Shown: positions 16,291-26,183 of the stretch, in pieces
Numbering within the stretch: the stretch's first letter is position 1
Layout: each line of letters opens with the position of its first letter
The notes under the pieces: generated by a model
What the model saw: the letters and a program-made list of their open reading frames with translations, nothing else
What the model was told of the DNA's origin: nothing
Databases searched by the model: none
Source of the DNA: Desulforapulum autotrophicum HRM2
GTDB taxonomy: Bacteria > Desulfobacterota > Desulfobacteria > Desulfobacterales > Desulfobacteraceae
Assembly (NCBI RefSeq): GCF_000020365.1
Contig: NC_012108.1
Span: 868,001-932,000, forward strand
DNA: 64,000 bases
Direction of reading: 5' to 3'
Program-made: the position numbers and the translations under genes

Positions 16291-17817
16291 ATGAAATTTA
16301 GCAAACATACGAGATCAAAAGCGCAAATGGTTGGATTGATATTCGGTCCTGTTTTGTTTTTTCTTGTCCTGTCCTTTGATTTTGTGCCGGGAAAGCCGGT
16401 GGTGACCCGCATGGCTGCCATTGCTTTGCTCATGTCCATATGGTGGATCACTGAGGCGATCCCTTTGGCAGGTACGGCCATCCTTCCCATGATTCTGTAT
16501 CCGTTGATGGGCATTTTAGCAGGCAAGGCAACGGCACCCATTTATTTTAACAGTACGATTTTTCTTTTTATCGGCGGTTTCATGATTGCGCTGACCATGG
16601 AGAAATGGGATTTGCACAGACGGTTGGCGCTTTTGACCATACGGACCATCGGGGGAGGGCCTTCCAGAATCATCCTGGGATTCATGGCCGCTTCCGCCTT
16701 TTTGTCGGCGTGGATGTCCAATACCGCCACCACCATCATGATGCTTCCCATTGGTCTGTCCATCATCCTGAAAATGGAAGAAGAGTTTGGTGAGGCCGAC
16801 ACCCACTGTTTTGCACTCTGTTTAATGCTTGGAATTGCCTATGCTGCATCCATGGGCGGTATGGCCACCCTGGTGGGAACCCCTCCCAACCTTGTACTGC
16901 AGCGTACGTTTCAACTCACATTTCCTGAAGCCCCGCCCATTTCCTTTGGCATCTGGATGATCATGGCGGTTCCCATATCTGTGTGCATGGTGCTTACCAT
17001 CTGGGTTGTGCTTACAAAACTCATCTATCGGCCGGCAGAGCACCTGAAGGTGGATCCAAAGATTGTGAATGATGAATACAAAGCCCTGGGGCCCATGAGC
17101 TACGAAGAAAAGGTTGTTGCCATGGTCTTTTTTATAACGGCGTTATTATGGGTGTTCAGAAAAAATCTTGTTTTGGGATTTATGACCATACCTGGATGGT
17201 CAAACCTGCTTCCCACTGCGAAACTGATTGATGACGGCACGGTGGCGATTTTCATGGCCTTTCTTCTGTTTTTCTTCCCCACGCGTAACCCCCAGGCCAA
17301 AACGGCAACACTGATGGACGTAACGGTTTTTAAAAATCTTCCCTGGGATATAGTCATCCTTTTCGGCGGGGGATTTGCCCTGGCAAAAGGGTTTCAAGTC
17401 ACCGGGCTTGCCGATTTTATCGGCAACAAGCTTCAAGTTCTTGCAGGATTCAGTACCGTCGCCATGATTGGGGTTATTTGCACCAGCCTGACCTTCCTGA
17501 CCGAGCTGACATCCAACACTGCCACCACCCAGATGATTCTACCTATTCTGGCCTCCATTGCGGTGGCCATGAAGACCAATCCCCTCCTGTTGATGATTCC
17601 GGCGGCCCTTGCCTCATCCTGTGCGTTTATGATGCCGGTTGCCACGCCTCCCAACGCCATTGTATTTGGAAGTGGGCGGGTTAAAATAGGCGAAATGGTC
17701 AAGGCAGGTCTGTTGATTAATCTCATCGGCATTGTCCTTATAACGACCCTGTTCCTCCTGGTGGGGACGGCGGTATTTGGTATCAAAGTCGGTGTGCTGC
17801 CGGTCTGGGCCCAGTAA
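16291..17817 (+). CDS. DASS/SLC13-family sodium:anion symporter
   Basis: 508 residues with about 11 hydrophobic segments. The two SNT signature repeats of the divalent anion:sodium symporters are visible: AWMSNTATTIMMLPIG and ELTSNTATTQMILPIL, as is MMPVATPPNAIVFG near the C-terminus. It imports dicarboxylates or sulfate with sodium across the inner membrane. The start at 16291 follows GAGGAGAG by about 10 bases. A periplasmic binding protein gene follows on the same strand, but these two families do not normally cooperate, so shared substrate is not implied. Confidence 0.9.
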   Translation: MKFSKHTRSKAQMVGLIFGPVLFFLVLSFDFVPGKPVVTRMAAIALLMSIWWITEAIPLAGTAILPMILYPLMGILAGKATAPIYFNSTIFLFIGGFMIALTMEKWDLHRRLALLTIRTIGGGPSRIILGFMAASAFLSAWMSNTATTIMMLPIGLSIILKMEEEFGEADTHCFALCLMLGIAYAASMGGMATLVGTPPNLVLQRTFQLTFPEAPPISFGIWMIMAVPISVCMVLTIWVVLTKLIYRPAEHLKVDPKIVNDEYKALGPMSYEEKVVAMVFFITALLWVFRKNLVLGFMTIPGWSNLLPTAKLIDDGTVAIFMAFLLFFFPTRNPQAKTATLMDVTVFKNLPWDIVILFGGGFALAKGFQVTGLADFIGNKLQVLAGFSTVAMIGVICTSLTFLTELTSNTATTQMILPILASIAVAMKTNPLLLMIPAALASSCAFMMPVATPPNAIVFGSGRVKIGEMVKAGLLINLIGIVLITTLFLLVGTAVFGIKVGVLPVWAQ

Positions 17818-17887
17818 TTAAAGGCGTGGGATGTAAGGTGAATATCTAATGACTTCTTTTAATTTATTTAATTTAAGGGAGCGTAAA

Positions 17888-19069
17888 ATGCCAGCCTGCA
17901 TAAAAAGCGTGTTGATTGTCGTGTTTCTAATGCTTGTGATACCGGTTGAGACCCATGGGGCTGAGCCCATTGTTGTCGGAGTTCCCCTTCCCCTGTCTGG
18001 AAAACAGATGAAAGACGGGCAAATGATGAAGGATTCCTTTGAAATGGCCAGGAAACTGATCAACGAAAACGGCGGGATTAATGGCCGCCCCCTGGCGCTT
18101 GTCTATGGCGATGATCAGGGAAAAGAATCCGTGGGCGAAAAGATCGTCAGGGACTTGGTTGTCACTGATAAAGCCGTGATGCTGGTCGGCGGACATACGA
18201 GCGCTCCGACCTATGCCATGGCAGAAACTGCCAATACCCTGGATGTGCCTTTCCTTGTCTGTACGGCTTCGGCAGACAGGATCACCCGGAAAAGATGGAA
18301 AAATATTTACCGGCTGAATCCGCCGATCAGTGAGTATACCAAAGGCCTGGAGGATTTCTGGATGAAGTCGATCAAGCCGAAATTTATCTCGATCCTCTAT
18401 GAGAACAGCATGTTCGGGATGGATGGTGCGACCCATATGATGGGCTTTTGCCAGGAGAACGGCATTGCCATGGGTTCGAGCGTGGGATATGACCGGGAAC
18501 GGACAGACCCGGCCTATTTCCGTTCTATATTGGCACTGCAGGTGGACGATCCGCCGGATCTTATTTATATGGTTTCCCGTCTGGATGATGGTGTCGCCCT
18601 GGTTAAAGCCATCCGGGAAGTTAAAATTGAGGTTCTGTTGTGCGGGGGGGCCGGCGGATTTACCAGCGATGAATTCATCAAGAGGGCGGGGAAAGCTGCC
18701 AGTCATTTATTAACAGCCACCCTGTGGTCCCACCAGTTGCCATACCCCGGGACAAAAAAATACCATGATCGTTTTCTGCAGGTTTATTCCTATGCTCCTG
18801 ATTATCACGGTGCCGAAGCCTATTCCGCGCTGCTGGTGGCGGCAGACGCATTGAAACGTGCTGACTCGTTAAGCCCAGGGAGTATCCGGGCGGCATTGGA
18901 TAAAACATACATGACCACACCCTTCGGTCCTGTAAAGTTCTACGCCTATGACGGTTTTGAGAGGCAGAACACCGTGCGCACACTGGTGCTGCAGATTATT
19001 AACGGCAGGTTTGAAGTGATCTGGCCCCTGGACATCGCCACGGCCCGGTTTGTGCCCCTTGATAAATGA
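17888..19069 (+). CDS. ABC-type branched-chain amino acid binding protein family (Peripla_BP_6)
   Basis: 393 residues. Signal peptide at 1-24 (PACIKSVLIVVFLMLVIPVETHGA). The mature protein opens EPIVVGVPLPLSGKQMKDG and continues with GGINGRPLALVYGDDQG, the LivK-type pattern. I chose the ATG at 17888 because AGGGAG lies about 8 bases upstream and the signal peptide begins there; an in-frame ATG at 17849 would bury it. No permease or ATPase genes are adjacent, so this is an orphan binding protein that could feed a distant transporter or a sensor. Confidence 0.85.
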   Translation: MPACIKSVLIVVFLMLVIPVETHGAEPIVVGVPLPLSGKQMKDGQMMKDSFEMARKLINENGGINGRPLALVYGDDQGKESVGEKIVRDLVVTDKAVMLVGGHTSAPTYAMAETANTLDVPFLVCTASADRITRKRWKNIYRLNPPISEYTKGLEDFWMKSIKPKFISILYENSMFGMDGATHMMGFCQENGIAMGSSVGYDRERTDPAYFRSILALQVDDPPDLIYMVSRLDDGVALVKAIREVKIEVLLCGGAGGFTSDEFIKRAGKAASHLLTATLWSHQLPYPGTKKYHDRFLQVYSYAPDYHGAEAYSALLVAADALKRADSLSPGSIRAALDKTYMTTPFGPVKFYAYDGFERQNTVRTLVLQIINGRFEVIWPLDIATARFVPLDK

Positions 19070-19133
19070 CACAGGCAGACAAGCCATTATTAATAAAAAG
19101 ATGATCAAGGCCAGAAAGATTAAGGAGTAAAAA

Positions 19134-19619
19134 ATGATAACCTTCAAGAAAATAATGGTTGGGTGTGATTTTTCCGAGTACTCGAAACATACCCTGGAAC
19201 ATGCTGCCAGCCTGGCGGAAAAATGCCAGGCAGAGTTGATTATCGTCAATATTATTAACCGGAGGGATGTGGACACCCTTCTTTCCATTTCAGACAAGCA
19301 ATTTGACCGCGTCATTGAAAAAGATGTAAAAAAACTTGCAGACGATTATGTAAAAGAAAAAACAGCAAAACGTATCCTGCAGATTGAAGCACTGCTCAAG
19401 GAAATATCGTGTACCTACGATTCTGTTAAAAAGGTGATCCGGGTGGGTGTTCCCTTTCTGGAATTAAATCGTGTCATTGAAGAGGAACAGGTCGATCTCG
19501 TGGTGGTCGGCTCCAAGGGCCGTTCAAATATTGCCGGCATCCTTTTTGGATCAAATGCGGAAAAATTTTTCCGCCACTGCCCTGTTCCGCTGTTAAGTGT
19601 CCGTTCGGGAAAGCGATAG
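19134..19619 (+). CDS. Universal stress protein, UspA family
   Basis: 161 residues, one Usp domain. N-terminus [21 protein letters not shown] is typical. The ATP-binding signature near the C-terminus is [22 protein letters not shown], matching G-x2-G-x9-G-(S/T). A central insertion of charged helices is seen at about 50-95. It follows the binding protein by 64 bases and may be co-transcribed with it. The specific role is unknown. Confidence 0.9.
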   Translation: MITFKKIMVGCDFSEYSKHTLEHAASLAEKCQAELIIVNIINRRDVDTLLSISDKQFDRVIEKDVKKLADDYVKEKTAKRILQIEALLKEISCTYDSVKKVIRVGVPFLELNRVIEEEQVDLVVVGSKGRSNIAGILFGSNAEKFFRHCPVPLLSVRSGKR

Positions 19620-19716
19620 AAAATGAAAGATGGCATCAGGTATTGATCGATGGAGATTGTTTTTTCTTGATTGCCGTGGGATGCATGGAAAAAGGCCAGG
19701 GAATTGGGTCCAGATT

Positions 19717-19809
19717 TGGCGGAGAGGGTGGGATTCGAACCCACGATCCCGGTTTTGCCGGGATACTGCTTTTCGAGAGCAGGGCCTTCAGCCACTCGGC
19801 CACCTCTCC
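19717..19809 (-). tRNA. tRNA-Ser (anticodon CGA)
   Basis: On the minus strand GGAGAGG pairs with CCTCTCC as acceptor stem. The anticodon stem-loop CTGCT-CTCGAAA-AGCAG gives anticodon CGA. A long variable arm (ATCCCGG/CCGGGAT) and T arm GTGGG-TTCGAAT-CCCAC follow. The CCA end is encoded (19717-19719). The long variable arm and anticodon agree on serine, reading UCG. Confidence 0.97.
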
Positions 19810-20058
19810 AAATCATAGAACAAAAGTTCAACAGGCGATGTATATCTAAATGATTATGGTCGTACTGTCAAGATTTTCGATCCCTGGAACTTGATAATCG
19901 AGTGAAACGTTTTTAGGGTAAATTCAAATTGCGGGGGTAAGTATTTTATTTCAACGGTGAAAACATTGATTTTTTATTTTTACAGGTGCATAACACTTTT
20001 GAAAAAGACCTGGCGGTTTGATGGAGAGCTGAAAGAAAACGAGAAATAGGGCACGGAT

Positions 20059-21138
20059 ATGCACAGGGAAAAAGTTGATACCATCATCATTGGGGGCGGC
20101 CTCAGCGGGATTTATGCGGCCTTTCTGCTTGCGGAAAAGAAACGATCCATAGTTCTGCTTGAAGCCCGATCCCGTGTGGGCGGCAGAATTTTAAGTCCGG
20201 AGCATCAAGGTTTTTTTGCTGACCTGGGACCTTCCTGGTACTGGCCCATGGTCAACCCGAGGATAAAAGCGCTGGTACAGACTTTGGGTCTTAAAGGTTA
20301 TCCCCAGTTTGAAACAGGCCTGGGCCGGTTCCAGGCCAAAGATGGCCATGTTGAAACCATTGAGGGCTATCCAATGAATCCGCCCGGATGGCGGCTTACG
20401 GGGGGTATGATCTCCCTTGTCAATGGACTTTGTGCCCGGATTCCCAAAGATGTCATCCGGCTGAATCATCCGGTCTGTGAAATTCAACGGCTGGATAAGG
20501 GTGTGGGTGTCACTGTGGGGCGCCTTGACCAGGAACCCCAATGCCGGCTGGAGGCATCCAGCATTATTCTTGCTTTGCCGCCCCGGCTTGCTGCCGGCTC
20601 GATTTTGTTTACACCGGATCTGTCTTACAATCTGACCCAGGCAATGCTGAAAGCAAGTACCTGGATGGCAGGCCATGCAAAATTTTTTACCCTGTACGAT
20701 GGGGCCGAGTGGCGGAATATGGGCCTTTGTGGCCAGGGGTTCAGCCTGTGCGGTCCCCTGGGGGAGATTCATGACGGGTCCAGCGAGGCAGACAGGCCCT
20801 ATGGGCTGACCGGATTTGTGGGTATCCCGGCATTGCGGCGAAAGGATAAAGACGCCATGATTCCGGCCATTCTAAGCCAGCTTGCCCACCTTTACGGGTC
20901 GTCGGCCGGACGGCCCGTGAGCGTCTATTATCAGGACTGGTCAAGGGAAGAATTTACAGCCACTGAATATGACCAGCTGTCTGCCCACAATCATCCTGAA
21001 TACCATCCGCCTTCCGAGAAAAAAAGCATCTGGGACAACACCTTTCACTTTGCCGGTACAGAAACCGCAGACCATTTGGGCGGTTATCTTGAAGGGGCAT
21101 TGTCCAGTGCTGAACGGGCGGTTCAATCGGCAGTCTGA
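20059..21138 (+). CDS. FAD-dependent amine oxidase family protein
   Basis: 359 residues, short for the family. N-terminal Rossmann motif TIIIGGGLSGIYAAFLLAE is followed by LLEARSRVGGRI, the hallmark of flavin amine oxidases. The C-terminus has FAGTETADHLGGYLEGALSSAERAV, the second FAD-contacting motif. It would oxidise an amine or related substrate in the cytoplasm; no signal peptide is visible. It starts a short plus-strand pair with the M20 peptidase. In an anaerobe the electron acceptor is probably not oxygen. Confidence 0.87.
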   Translation: MHREKVDTIIIGGGLSGIYAAFLLAEKKRSIVLLEARSRVGGRILSPEHQGFFADLGPSWYWPMVNPRIKALVQTLGLKGYPQFETGLGRFQAKDGHVETIEGYPMNPPGWRLTGGMISLVNGLCARIPKDVIRLNHPVCEIQRLDKGVGVTVGRLDQEPQCRLEASSIILALPPRLAAGSILFTPDLSYNLTQAMLKASTWMAGHAKFFTLYDGAEWRNMGLCGQGFSLCGPLGEIHDGSSEADRPYGLTGFVGIPALRRKDKDAMIPAILSQLAHLYGSSAGRPVSVYYQDWSREEFTATEYDQLSAHNHPEYHPPSEKKSIWDNTFHFAGTETADHLGGYLEGALSSAERAVQSAV

Positions 21139-21222
21139 AAAATGATCAAATGCCTGCCAGACCATCATCACCGATGATACCTCTCCACGGCACGGCCTTG
21201 ATGGGTTTTCCAACAATAATTA

Positions 21223-21260
21223 GGGGCTCAGATGTAAATAATTCCACAAATCTGAGTCCC
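21223..21260 (+). terminator. Hairpin between amine oxidase and peptidase genes
   Basis: GGGGCTCAGAT (21223-21233) pairs with ATCTGAGTCCC (21250-21260) with one mismatch. There is no T-tract after it. Its position supports a downstream start for the peptidase gene. Confidence 0.4.
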
Positions 21261-21266
21261 TTAACA

Positions 21267-22637
21267 ATGGCAGCGGCTGAATTTACAATGGACCAACGTG
21301 ATTTTGAAATTTACCTGGAGTGTCTTCGCCGGGTGGTGGGCTTTCCCACCCTGTTTACCCGGCCGGATCAGATTGAAATGGCCATGGCCTGGTGCGAAAC
21401 TTTTTTCGCATCCAATCTCAGGGACTATCGCTCTTACAGAGATCGAAATAGCAACCTGATTGTCTGCCCCTTAAACCTTGATCCTGACCAGGATGTCATC
21501 TACTTGAGCGCCCACATGGATACCGTGGATGCTGACGCTTCTGAATGGGATAAGCCTTTTTTGCCGTTTTCCCTGTATGAGGATGCACAACAGATGGTGG
21601 CCCGGGGGGTCAGCGACTGCAAGGCCGGCATTGCCTTTGAACTTTTCCTTGCACGGCTTGCCGGTATGGGGAAAATGAAGCTGTCCAACCTGATTTTCAC
21701 CATCACCTTTAAAGAGGAAGGGCCTGGAATGAAAAGTGCCTGCGCAATCGGTGAAAATTTTGGGCATGCACTTCCGGTTTCCAGGCAAGACACATTTTTT
21801 ATTGTTCTGGAAAATACCATGACGGTTGCCAACCCTTCCATTTTCAGTTTTTATACGGCAGAGCGAGGAAATTTCGTGATCCGGGTTTCGGATAAAATAG
21901 ACCGGCTGCAACGTATACTTGACCATCTGGCCCACTGGAATCCGGTGAGTATCCGGCCGGATTTGGAGGGGCCAGGCAGTGATTGTCGTATCGCAACCCA
22001 GAAGGGCGGGCATGTCTGTTCGGTTCCCAGGGGGCAGAACATACTGACCCGAATAATAGAACAGGCCCGGGCCAACGACCTTGTGTGGGCAGGAGATGAA
22101 TCTAATTTTTCCGTTGTTCCCCCGAAAATTTACACGGGCCGGTCTGAACGACCTGCCACCCACCACCTTGTGATCAGCAACCGTTCCTTTGATACCATTG
22201 AGGATGTCCATGCCCAGCTCAAGGGCATCACCTACACGGAAGTCAAAGATTTTTCCATTTCCCAGGGGATGAATTTTGATGATGTATTTTCATCCCACAG
22301 GCTTTCACGGATATTAAAGGCGTCTCAGGTTCCCGGTCTTAATATTTGTCAGACCTATAACATCGGTGCTTCAGATGCCACCATCGTTACCCGATGCATG
22401 GCGCCGGAATTCAAGAAGCGGTTCTATCCCATCGTCATGGGACCGGGTACCCGGTCCCAGAGAGACAAAATTCCCCCCCGGTTGACCCATGGAAAGAATG
22501 AAACCTTTGATAAAAAAAGCGGGGAAGCCGGGGTTGAATTTCTTTTGTCCGTTTTGACGGCGTTGTCCTGTGTTGATTCAAAGCAGTGGGATGAAGATTC
22601 TCGAGGAGTCAAAACCCCATCTCATCTCCGGTTCTAA
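21267..22637 (+). CDS. M20-family peptidase/deacylase
   Basis: About 456 residues. Metal-site motifs of the M20 clan are visible: YLSAHMDTVDAD (first metal histidine and aspartate), GVSDCKAGIAF, and TFKEEGPGMKSA (catalytic/metal glutamates). It would hydrolyse a peptide or N-acyl amino acid. The start is uncertain: the frame is open from 21150 but no ribosome site is seen, and a hairpin lies in that upstream part, so I use the ATG at 21267; 21288 is also possible. The substrate is unknown. Confidence 0.8.
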   Translation: MAAAEFTMDQRDFEIYLECLRRVVGFPTLFTRPDQIEMAMAWCETFFASNLRDYRSYRDRNSNLIVCPLNLDPDQDVIYLSAHMDTVDADASEWDKPFLPFSLYEDAQQMVARGVSDCKAGIAFELFLARLAGMGKMKLSNLIFTITFKEEGPGMKSACAIGENFGHALPVSRQDTFFIVLENTMTVANPSIFSFYTAERGNFVIRVSDKIDRLQRILDHLAHWNPVSIRPDLEGPGSDCRIATQKGGHVCSVPRGQNILTRIIEQARANDLVWAGDESNFSVVPPKIYTGRSERPATHHLVISNRSFDTIEDVHAQLKGITYTEVKDFSISQGMNFDDVFSSHRLSRILKASQVPGLNICQTYNIGASDATIVTRCMAPEFKKRFYPIVMGPGTRSQRDKIPPRLTHGKNETFDKKSGEAGVEFLLSVLTALSCVDSKQWDEDSRGVKTPSHLRF

Positions 22638-23269
22638 CGGATAAAATTGGTCATTGTTTTAGCCACCGGTCCCGGGGCGGGAAACTGTTCTTTCCCATGC
22701 TCGATAACTCGCATGATCCATGCCATGTTCTGGCCCAGCACCTCCAAAATCTGTTTGCCTTCACCGTCCTGCTCCATTTCACCCGGGGTGAGACCATGGG
22801 CCACATTCCAGTAGTTTGAAGATGGCATGATCATCTCAGAGTAGGTGATATAGTGATTCAGGGAGTTAACCGTGGGAATACCCCCGGATCTTCTGACAGC
22901 CGCAACAGCAGCCCCGACCTTGTGGCGGAACAGGCCGCCGTTAACCGAGGAAACGAAAAAGGCCCGGTCAAGAAAAGACTTCATGGTCCCTGCAACACCT
23001 GAAAAATGGACCGGAGAACCAAGCAGAATGCCATCGGCTGCTTTCATCTTCTGAATCCATTCATTCACCGGATCGTCCTTGAGGGTGCAGGCTTCATCCT
23101 GGTTCTTTACACAGCCGTGGCAGGCGATGCATCCCTGGATCTTTTCCTTGCCCACATGGATCATCTCCGTCTCAATACCGGCTTTTTCCAACTGGGCAAA
23201 AACTGTGTTCAAAGAACAGGCGGTATTTCCTCGTTTTTTGGCGCTGCCGTTAAATCCAATAACTTTCAA
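22634..23269 (-). CDS. Iron-sulfur flavoprotein / NADPH-dependent FMN reductase family
   Basis: 211 residues. Flavodoxin-like start KVIGFNGSAKKRGNT binds FMN phosphate. The compact cysteine motif CIACHGCVKNQDEAC at about residues 47-61 is the [4Fe-4S] signature of archaeal-type iron-sulfur flavoproteins. LLGSPVHFSGVAGTMKSFLDR is the second flavin motif. It is convergent with and overlaps the peptidase stop by four bases. It likely transfers electrons from ferredoxin or NAD(P)H to an unknown acceptor. Confidence 0.85.
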   Translation of the reverse strand: MKVIGFNGSAKKRGNTACSLNTVFAQLEKAGIETEMIHVGKEKIQGCIACHGCVKNQDEACTLKDDPVNEWIQKMKAADGILLGSPVHFSGVAGTMKSFLDRAFFVSSVNGGLFRHKVGAAVAAVRRSGGIPTVNSLNHYITYSEMIMPSSNYWNVAHGLTPGEMEQDGEGKQILEVLGQNMAWIMRVIEHGKEQFPAPGPVAKTMTNFIR

Positions 23270-23348
23270 TTCTCTTCTCCTTATTCTTTCTGTTTAGAAG
23301 CTTAAGGCCATGGAAACAATAAAACCCACCATACAATTCGTCTTTTTA

Positions 23349-23417
23349 CTTGGTTTCCGCGTTGCGTCAATAGGCACATATTTCAATATGCTCTTATTCA
23401 CGCGCCTTGAAACCAAG
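23349..23417. repeat. Nested inverted repeat in intergenic region
   Basis: CTTGGTTTC (23349-23357) pairs with GAAACCAAG (23409-23417). A smaller hairpin (ATATT-TC-AATAT) lies inside. The inner 21 bases at 23359-23379 match 50129-50149 in 19 positions, suggesting a dispersed element. Confidence 0.5.
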
Positions 23418-23463
23418 CAAAAATTCTGCATTCTATTGGCGTGTTTTAATATCTCCATGGCCC

Positions 23464-25464
23464 TTAACCCAGCTTAAACCTGCTGAGCATCACATTGAGG
23501 GTTTCAGCCAGTTTTGACAATTCTCCGGCACTTTTATTGACCTGGAGACTTCCTGAATTCATCTCTTTTGCTGCCTGGCTGACCAGGTTGATATCCTGGG
23601 CAACCTCATTGGCCACAACCGATGTCTGGTTGACATTCTGATTGACTTCCTCAACACCGGCACCTGCCTGGCTCACATTGCTGGAGATCTCCTGGGTGGT
23701 CGCAGACTGCTCCTCGATTGCCGCAGCAACAGATGTTACAATTGTGTTGATCTCATTGATGATTTCCACAATGGATTTAATTGCCAAAACCGATTCCTGG
23801 GTTGTTTCTTGAACGTCCCCGATGCGTGAGCCGATTTCATTTGTGGCGTCGGCGGTCTGCTGGGCAAGGGCTTTAATTTCACCGGCAACCACGGCAAACC
23901 CTTTACCTGCCTCACCTGCCCTTGCGGCTTCTATGGTGGCATTTAAGGCCAGAAGATTGGTCTGGGCGGAAATATCGGCAATGGTCTCAGTCACCTTACT
24001 GATTTCCGAAGCCGCCTTACCCAGTTCGTTGACTTTCAGGGAGACCTCTTCGGCTTTTTTAACTGCCATTGCTGTTGTCTGGCTTCCCTTTGCCGTATTG
24101 CCGGCAATTTCACTGATGGTGGATGACATTTCTTCTGCAGCAGTAACGATCATCTGTATGCTGGTGGAGGTCTGTTCCGTTGCCGCGGCCACACTATTCA
24201 TGCTGGCAGTCATTTCTTCAGCGGCGGATGCGACACTGTTGGATCGTTCGGATGTCTGTTGGGCACCGGAAGCCATCTGCTGGGAGATGGCCGAAAGCTC
24301 GGTTGAAGACGATGTCAGTGTTTGAACCCCGGAAGAAATATCCTTGAACATGGTTGTCAGGTTCTCTGTCATCTCCTTCATATTGGCATACACCCCGGTG
24401 ATGGCTCTACCCTTTGTCTCGAACCCAACGGTGAGATCCCCTTGGGCAATGCTGGCAGCAATTTTAGCGATTTCCGAGGGATCATTGCCGAGCTGGGCCA
24501 TGATACCCCGAACAAACCAGAAAACCCCTATCAGCGTGATGATTAGAAAAACAGTCCCCAGGATCAGGACCATGGTCTGGATGGCGCGGACCGGCTTCAT
24601 GAATTCGGATTTATTCTGGGTGACACTGATGCTCCAGCCGGTCCCAGTCACCGGTGCAAAACCAGCAATTTTTTCGTCGCCTTTATATGTATAATGCTCC
24701 ACCCCTGATTTCTGGGAAATCATGGCGCTGATGATGTGCTCCATGCCTTGAAGTGTGGTGGCGTCAAGTTGAAGAATCAACTCTTTTTTGGGGTGGGCAA
24801 TGACAACCCCCTTGCTGCTGAGCATATATGGATAACCTGTTTCGCCTACTTTTACCTGGGTAATCTTATCCGACAGGGCTTCGAGTTTTACCACGGATGC
24901 AAAAACCCCGGCAACCATGGCCCCAGCGGTTCGTATGGGTACGGCCACCACAACAACAGGTTGGCCGCTTACCTTGGAAAGAATAGGGGTCCCGATAAAG
25001 GGTTTTCCGGTTTTTGCCGTCTGGAAATAATCCCTGTCCGCCAGGGACAGTTTCATGGTCCTGTAAGAACCACCCAAACTGTCTGCGATTGCCTGGCCCT
25101 TTGTATCGATGGCAAAGAAACTTTCATACCCCCCACCAATCTGCTTATGCACATTCGCAAAATAATTGTCCAGGGCCGTCAACTCATCCCCGGCATTGTC
25201 AATCCCGATTTCCAATACGGTTGAGCTTGCAGCCACAACAAGGGGCTCAACAGCCATTGACTGGGCAAGTTTGACCTCTTGCTCCATGGATAAATTTGCC
25301 ATGGTTGAAAGGTTGCCGGCGATCATTTCAGCCTGCCCACTGGCAATTGAAAGGAGGGCGCTGGATGATTTGCTGATTGAAAAAAGTCCGACAACCGTAA
25401 GTGGTACAATAGCTGCAACAATCCCACCAACAATAAGTTTAAACTTAAGTGACCGGTTTTTCAT
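23464..25464 (-). CDS. Methyl-accepting chemotaxis protein with dCache-type sensor
   Basis: 666 residues. Transmembrane helix at about 10-30, a large periplasmic Cache domain to about 290 (contains [17 protein letters not shown] and [17 protein letters not shown]), and a second helix near 295-320. A HAMP-like region follows, then the cytoplasmic signalling coiled coil. The highly conserved hairpin tip is [21 protein letters not shown]. It senses a small molecule and controls CheA, or another pathway. It follows a small 149-residue gene by 24 bases on the same strand. The ligand is not predictable. Confidence 0.93.
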   Translation of the reverse strand: MKNRSLKFKLIVGGIVAAIVPLTVVGLFSISKSSSALLSIASGQAEMIAGNLSTMANLSMEQEVKLAQSMAVEPLVVAASSTVLEIGIDNAGDELTALDNYFANVHKQIGGGYESFFAIDTKGQAIADSLGGSYRTMKLSLADRDYFQTAKTGKPFIGTPILSKVSGQPVVVVAVPIRTAGAMVAGVFASVVKLEALSDKITQVKVGETGYPYMLSSKGVVIAHPKKELILQLDATTLQGMEHIISAMISQKSGVEHYTYKGDEKIAGFAPVTGTGWSISVTQNKSEFMKPVRAIQTMVLILGTVFLIITLIGVFWFVRGIMAQLGNDPSEIAKIAASIAQGDLTVGFETKGRAITGVYANMKEMTENLTTMFKDISSGVQTLTSSSTELSAISQQMASGAQQTSERSNSVASAAEEMTASMNSVAAATEQTSTSIQMIVTAAEEMSSTISEIAGNTAKGSQTTAMAVKKAEEVSLKVNELGKAASEISKVTETIADISAQTNLLALNATIEAARAGEAGKGFAVVAGEIKALAQQTADATNEIGSRIGDVQETTQESVLAIKSIVEIINEINTIVTSVAAAIEEQSATTQEISSNVSQAGAGVEEVNQNVNQTSVVANEVAQDINLVSQAAKEMNSGSLQVNKSAGELSKLAETLNVMLSRFKLG

Positions 25465-25488
25465 GTTTTACACCTCCATGGAATGATG

Positions 25489-25938
25489 TTAACGCTTTGT
25501 TGCTAATCGGGTTTGTTTCATCAGGTTGTGGCGTGATTCATTTTCAACTTCACTTAATGGCTGTTTACCCGTTTTCAACTGTTCAATTTTTCTCAAAACA
25601 GAGGTGATATCATGGGGATCGTTATCCAGATAGGTGACAAAGCATGGATTGAGTTGTAATCCTTTTGCCACAAGGCCTTTATTATTATCTGGAAGAACCA
25701 GAATCAAACGGGTGTTGTCAAAAAAAGGTTTTAATATGAGGAAATTCTCTATCTGGCTTTGAGAAACAATAAAAAGAACGATCACCGATATCCCGTTTAA
25801 AGGACGGCGAAGGTTCTGTGAAACACACTCGATGGAACAGATGGTTTCAACTTTTATTTTCGGTAGTTCGTCTTGAATCAGTTGTTCGAGCCTCGTTTCC
25901 ATTTTCTGTGGGCTGTCAGTAAACAATATAACATTCAT
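25489..25938 (-). CDS. Hypothetical protein, receiver-like fold, upstream of chemoreceptor
   Basis: 149 residues. Alternating hydrophobic strands (NVILFTDS, VSVIVLFIVSQ, RLILVLPDN, CFVTYLDND) resemble a response-regulator or flavodoxin-like fold, but the conserved aspartate and lysine pattern of receivers is not evident. It is read just before the chemoreceptor gene and could be a dedicated partner. I do not recognise a named family. Confidence 0.6.
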   Translation of the reverse strand: MNVILFTDSPQKMETRLEQLIQDELPKIKVETICSIECVSQNLRRPLNGISVIVLFIVSQSQIENFLILKPFFDNTRLILVLPDNNKGLVAKGLQLNPCFVTYLDNDPHDITSVLRKIEQLKTGKQPLSEVENESRHNLMKQTRLATKR

Positions 25939-26092
25939 AGTTATTAATAAATCCTTTTTGTTGGAACGTATCAGCCTTCTTACCGGTTCTATGCTGCAGG
26001 ATGTGTGCCCAGTGAGAGGCAGGAACGTTGGTTGAATAATTACAGATAGTTGAAAGATGTCTGATCGGCTTTAAAGAAGATGTGGCCGGTGA

Positions 26093-26134
26093 ATTCCCAT
26101 AAACAGGAACAGATTCGTTCCTGTTTATGGGAAT
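26093..26134. terminator. Perfect 18-bp palindromic hairpin after the NtrC gene
   Basis: ATTCCCATAAACAGGAAC (26093-26110) and its exact complement (26117-26134) are separated by six bases. It lies 50 bases after the regulator stop. No T-tract follows on either strand, so it may act as a U-less terminator, 3' stabiliser or protein site. Confidence 0.55.
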
Positions 26135-26183
26135 CAGGAATGGTCGGGTTCAGAAGGTGGGGGAAAACAAAGGAAGAAAATAA

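Noticed and set aside
19630-19853. Short frames across the tRNA region
   Set aside because: They are readings of the tRNA-Ser gene and its flanks in coding frames.
24322-25486. Plus-strand frames over the chemoreceptor gene
   Set aside because: Antisense shadows of a fully recognisable MCP.
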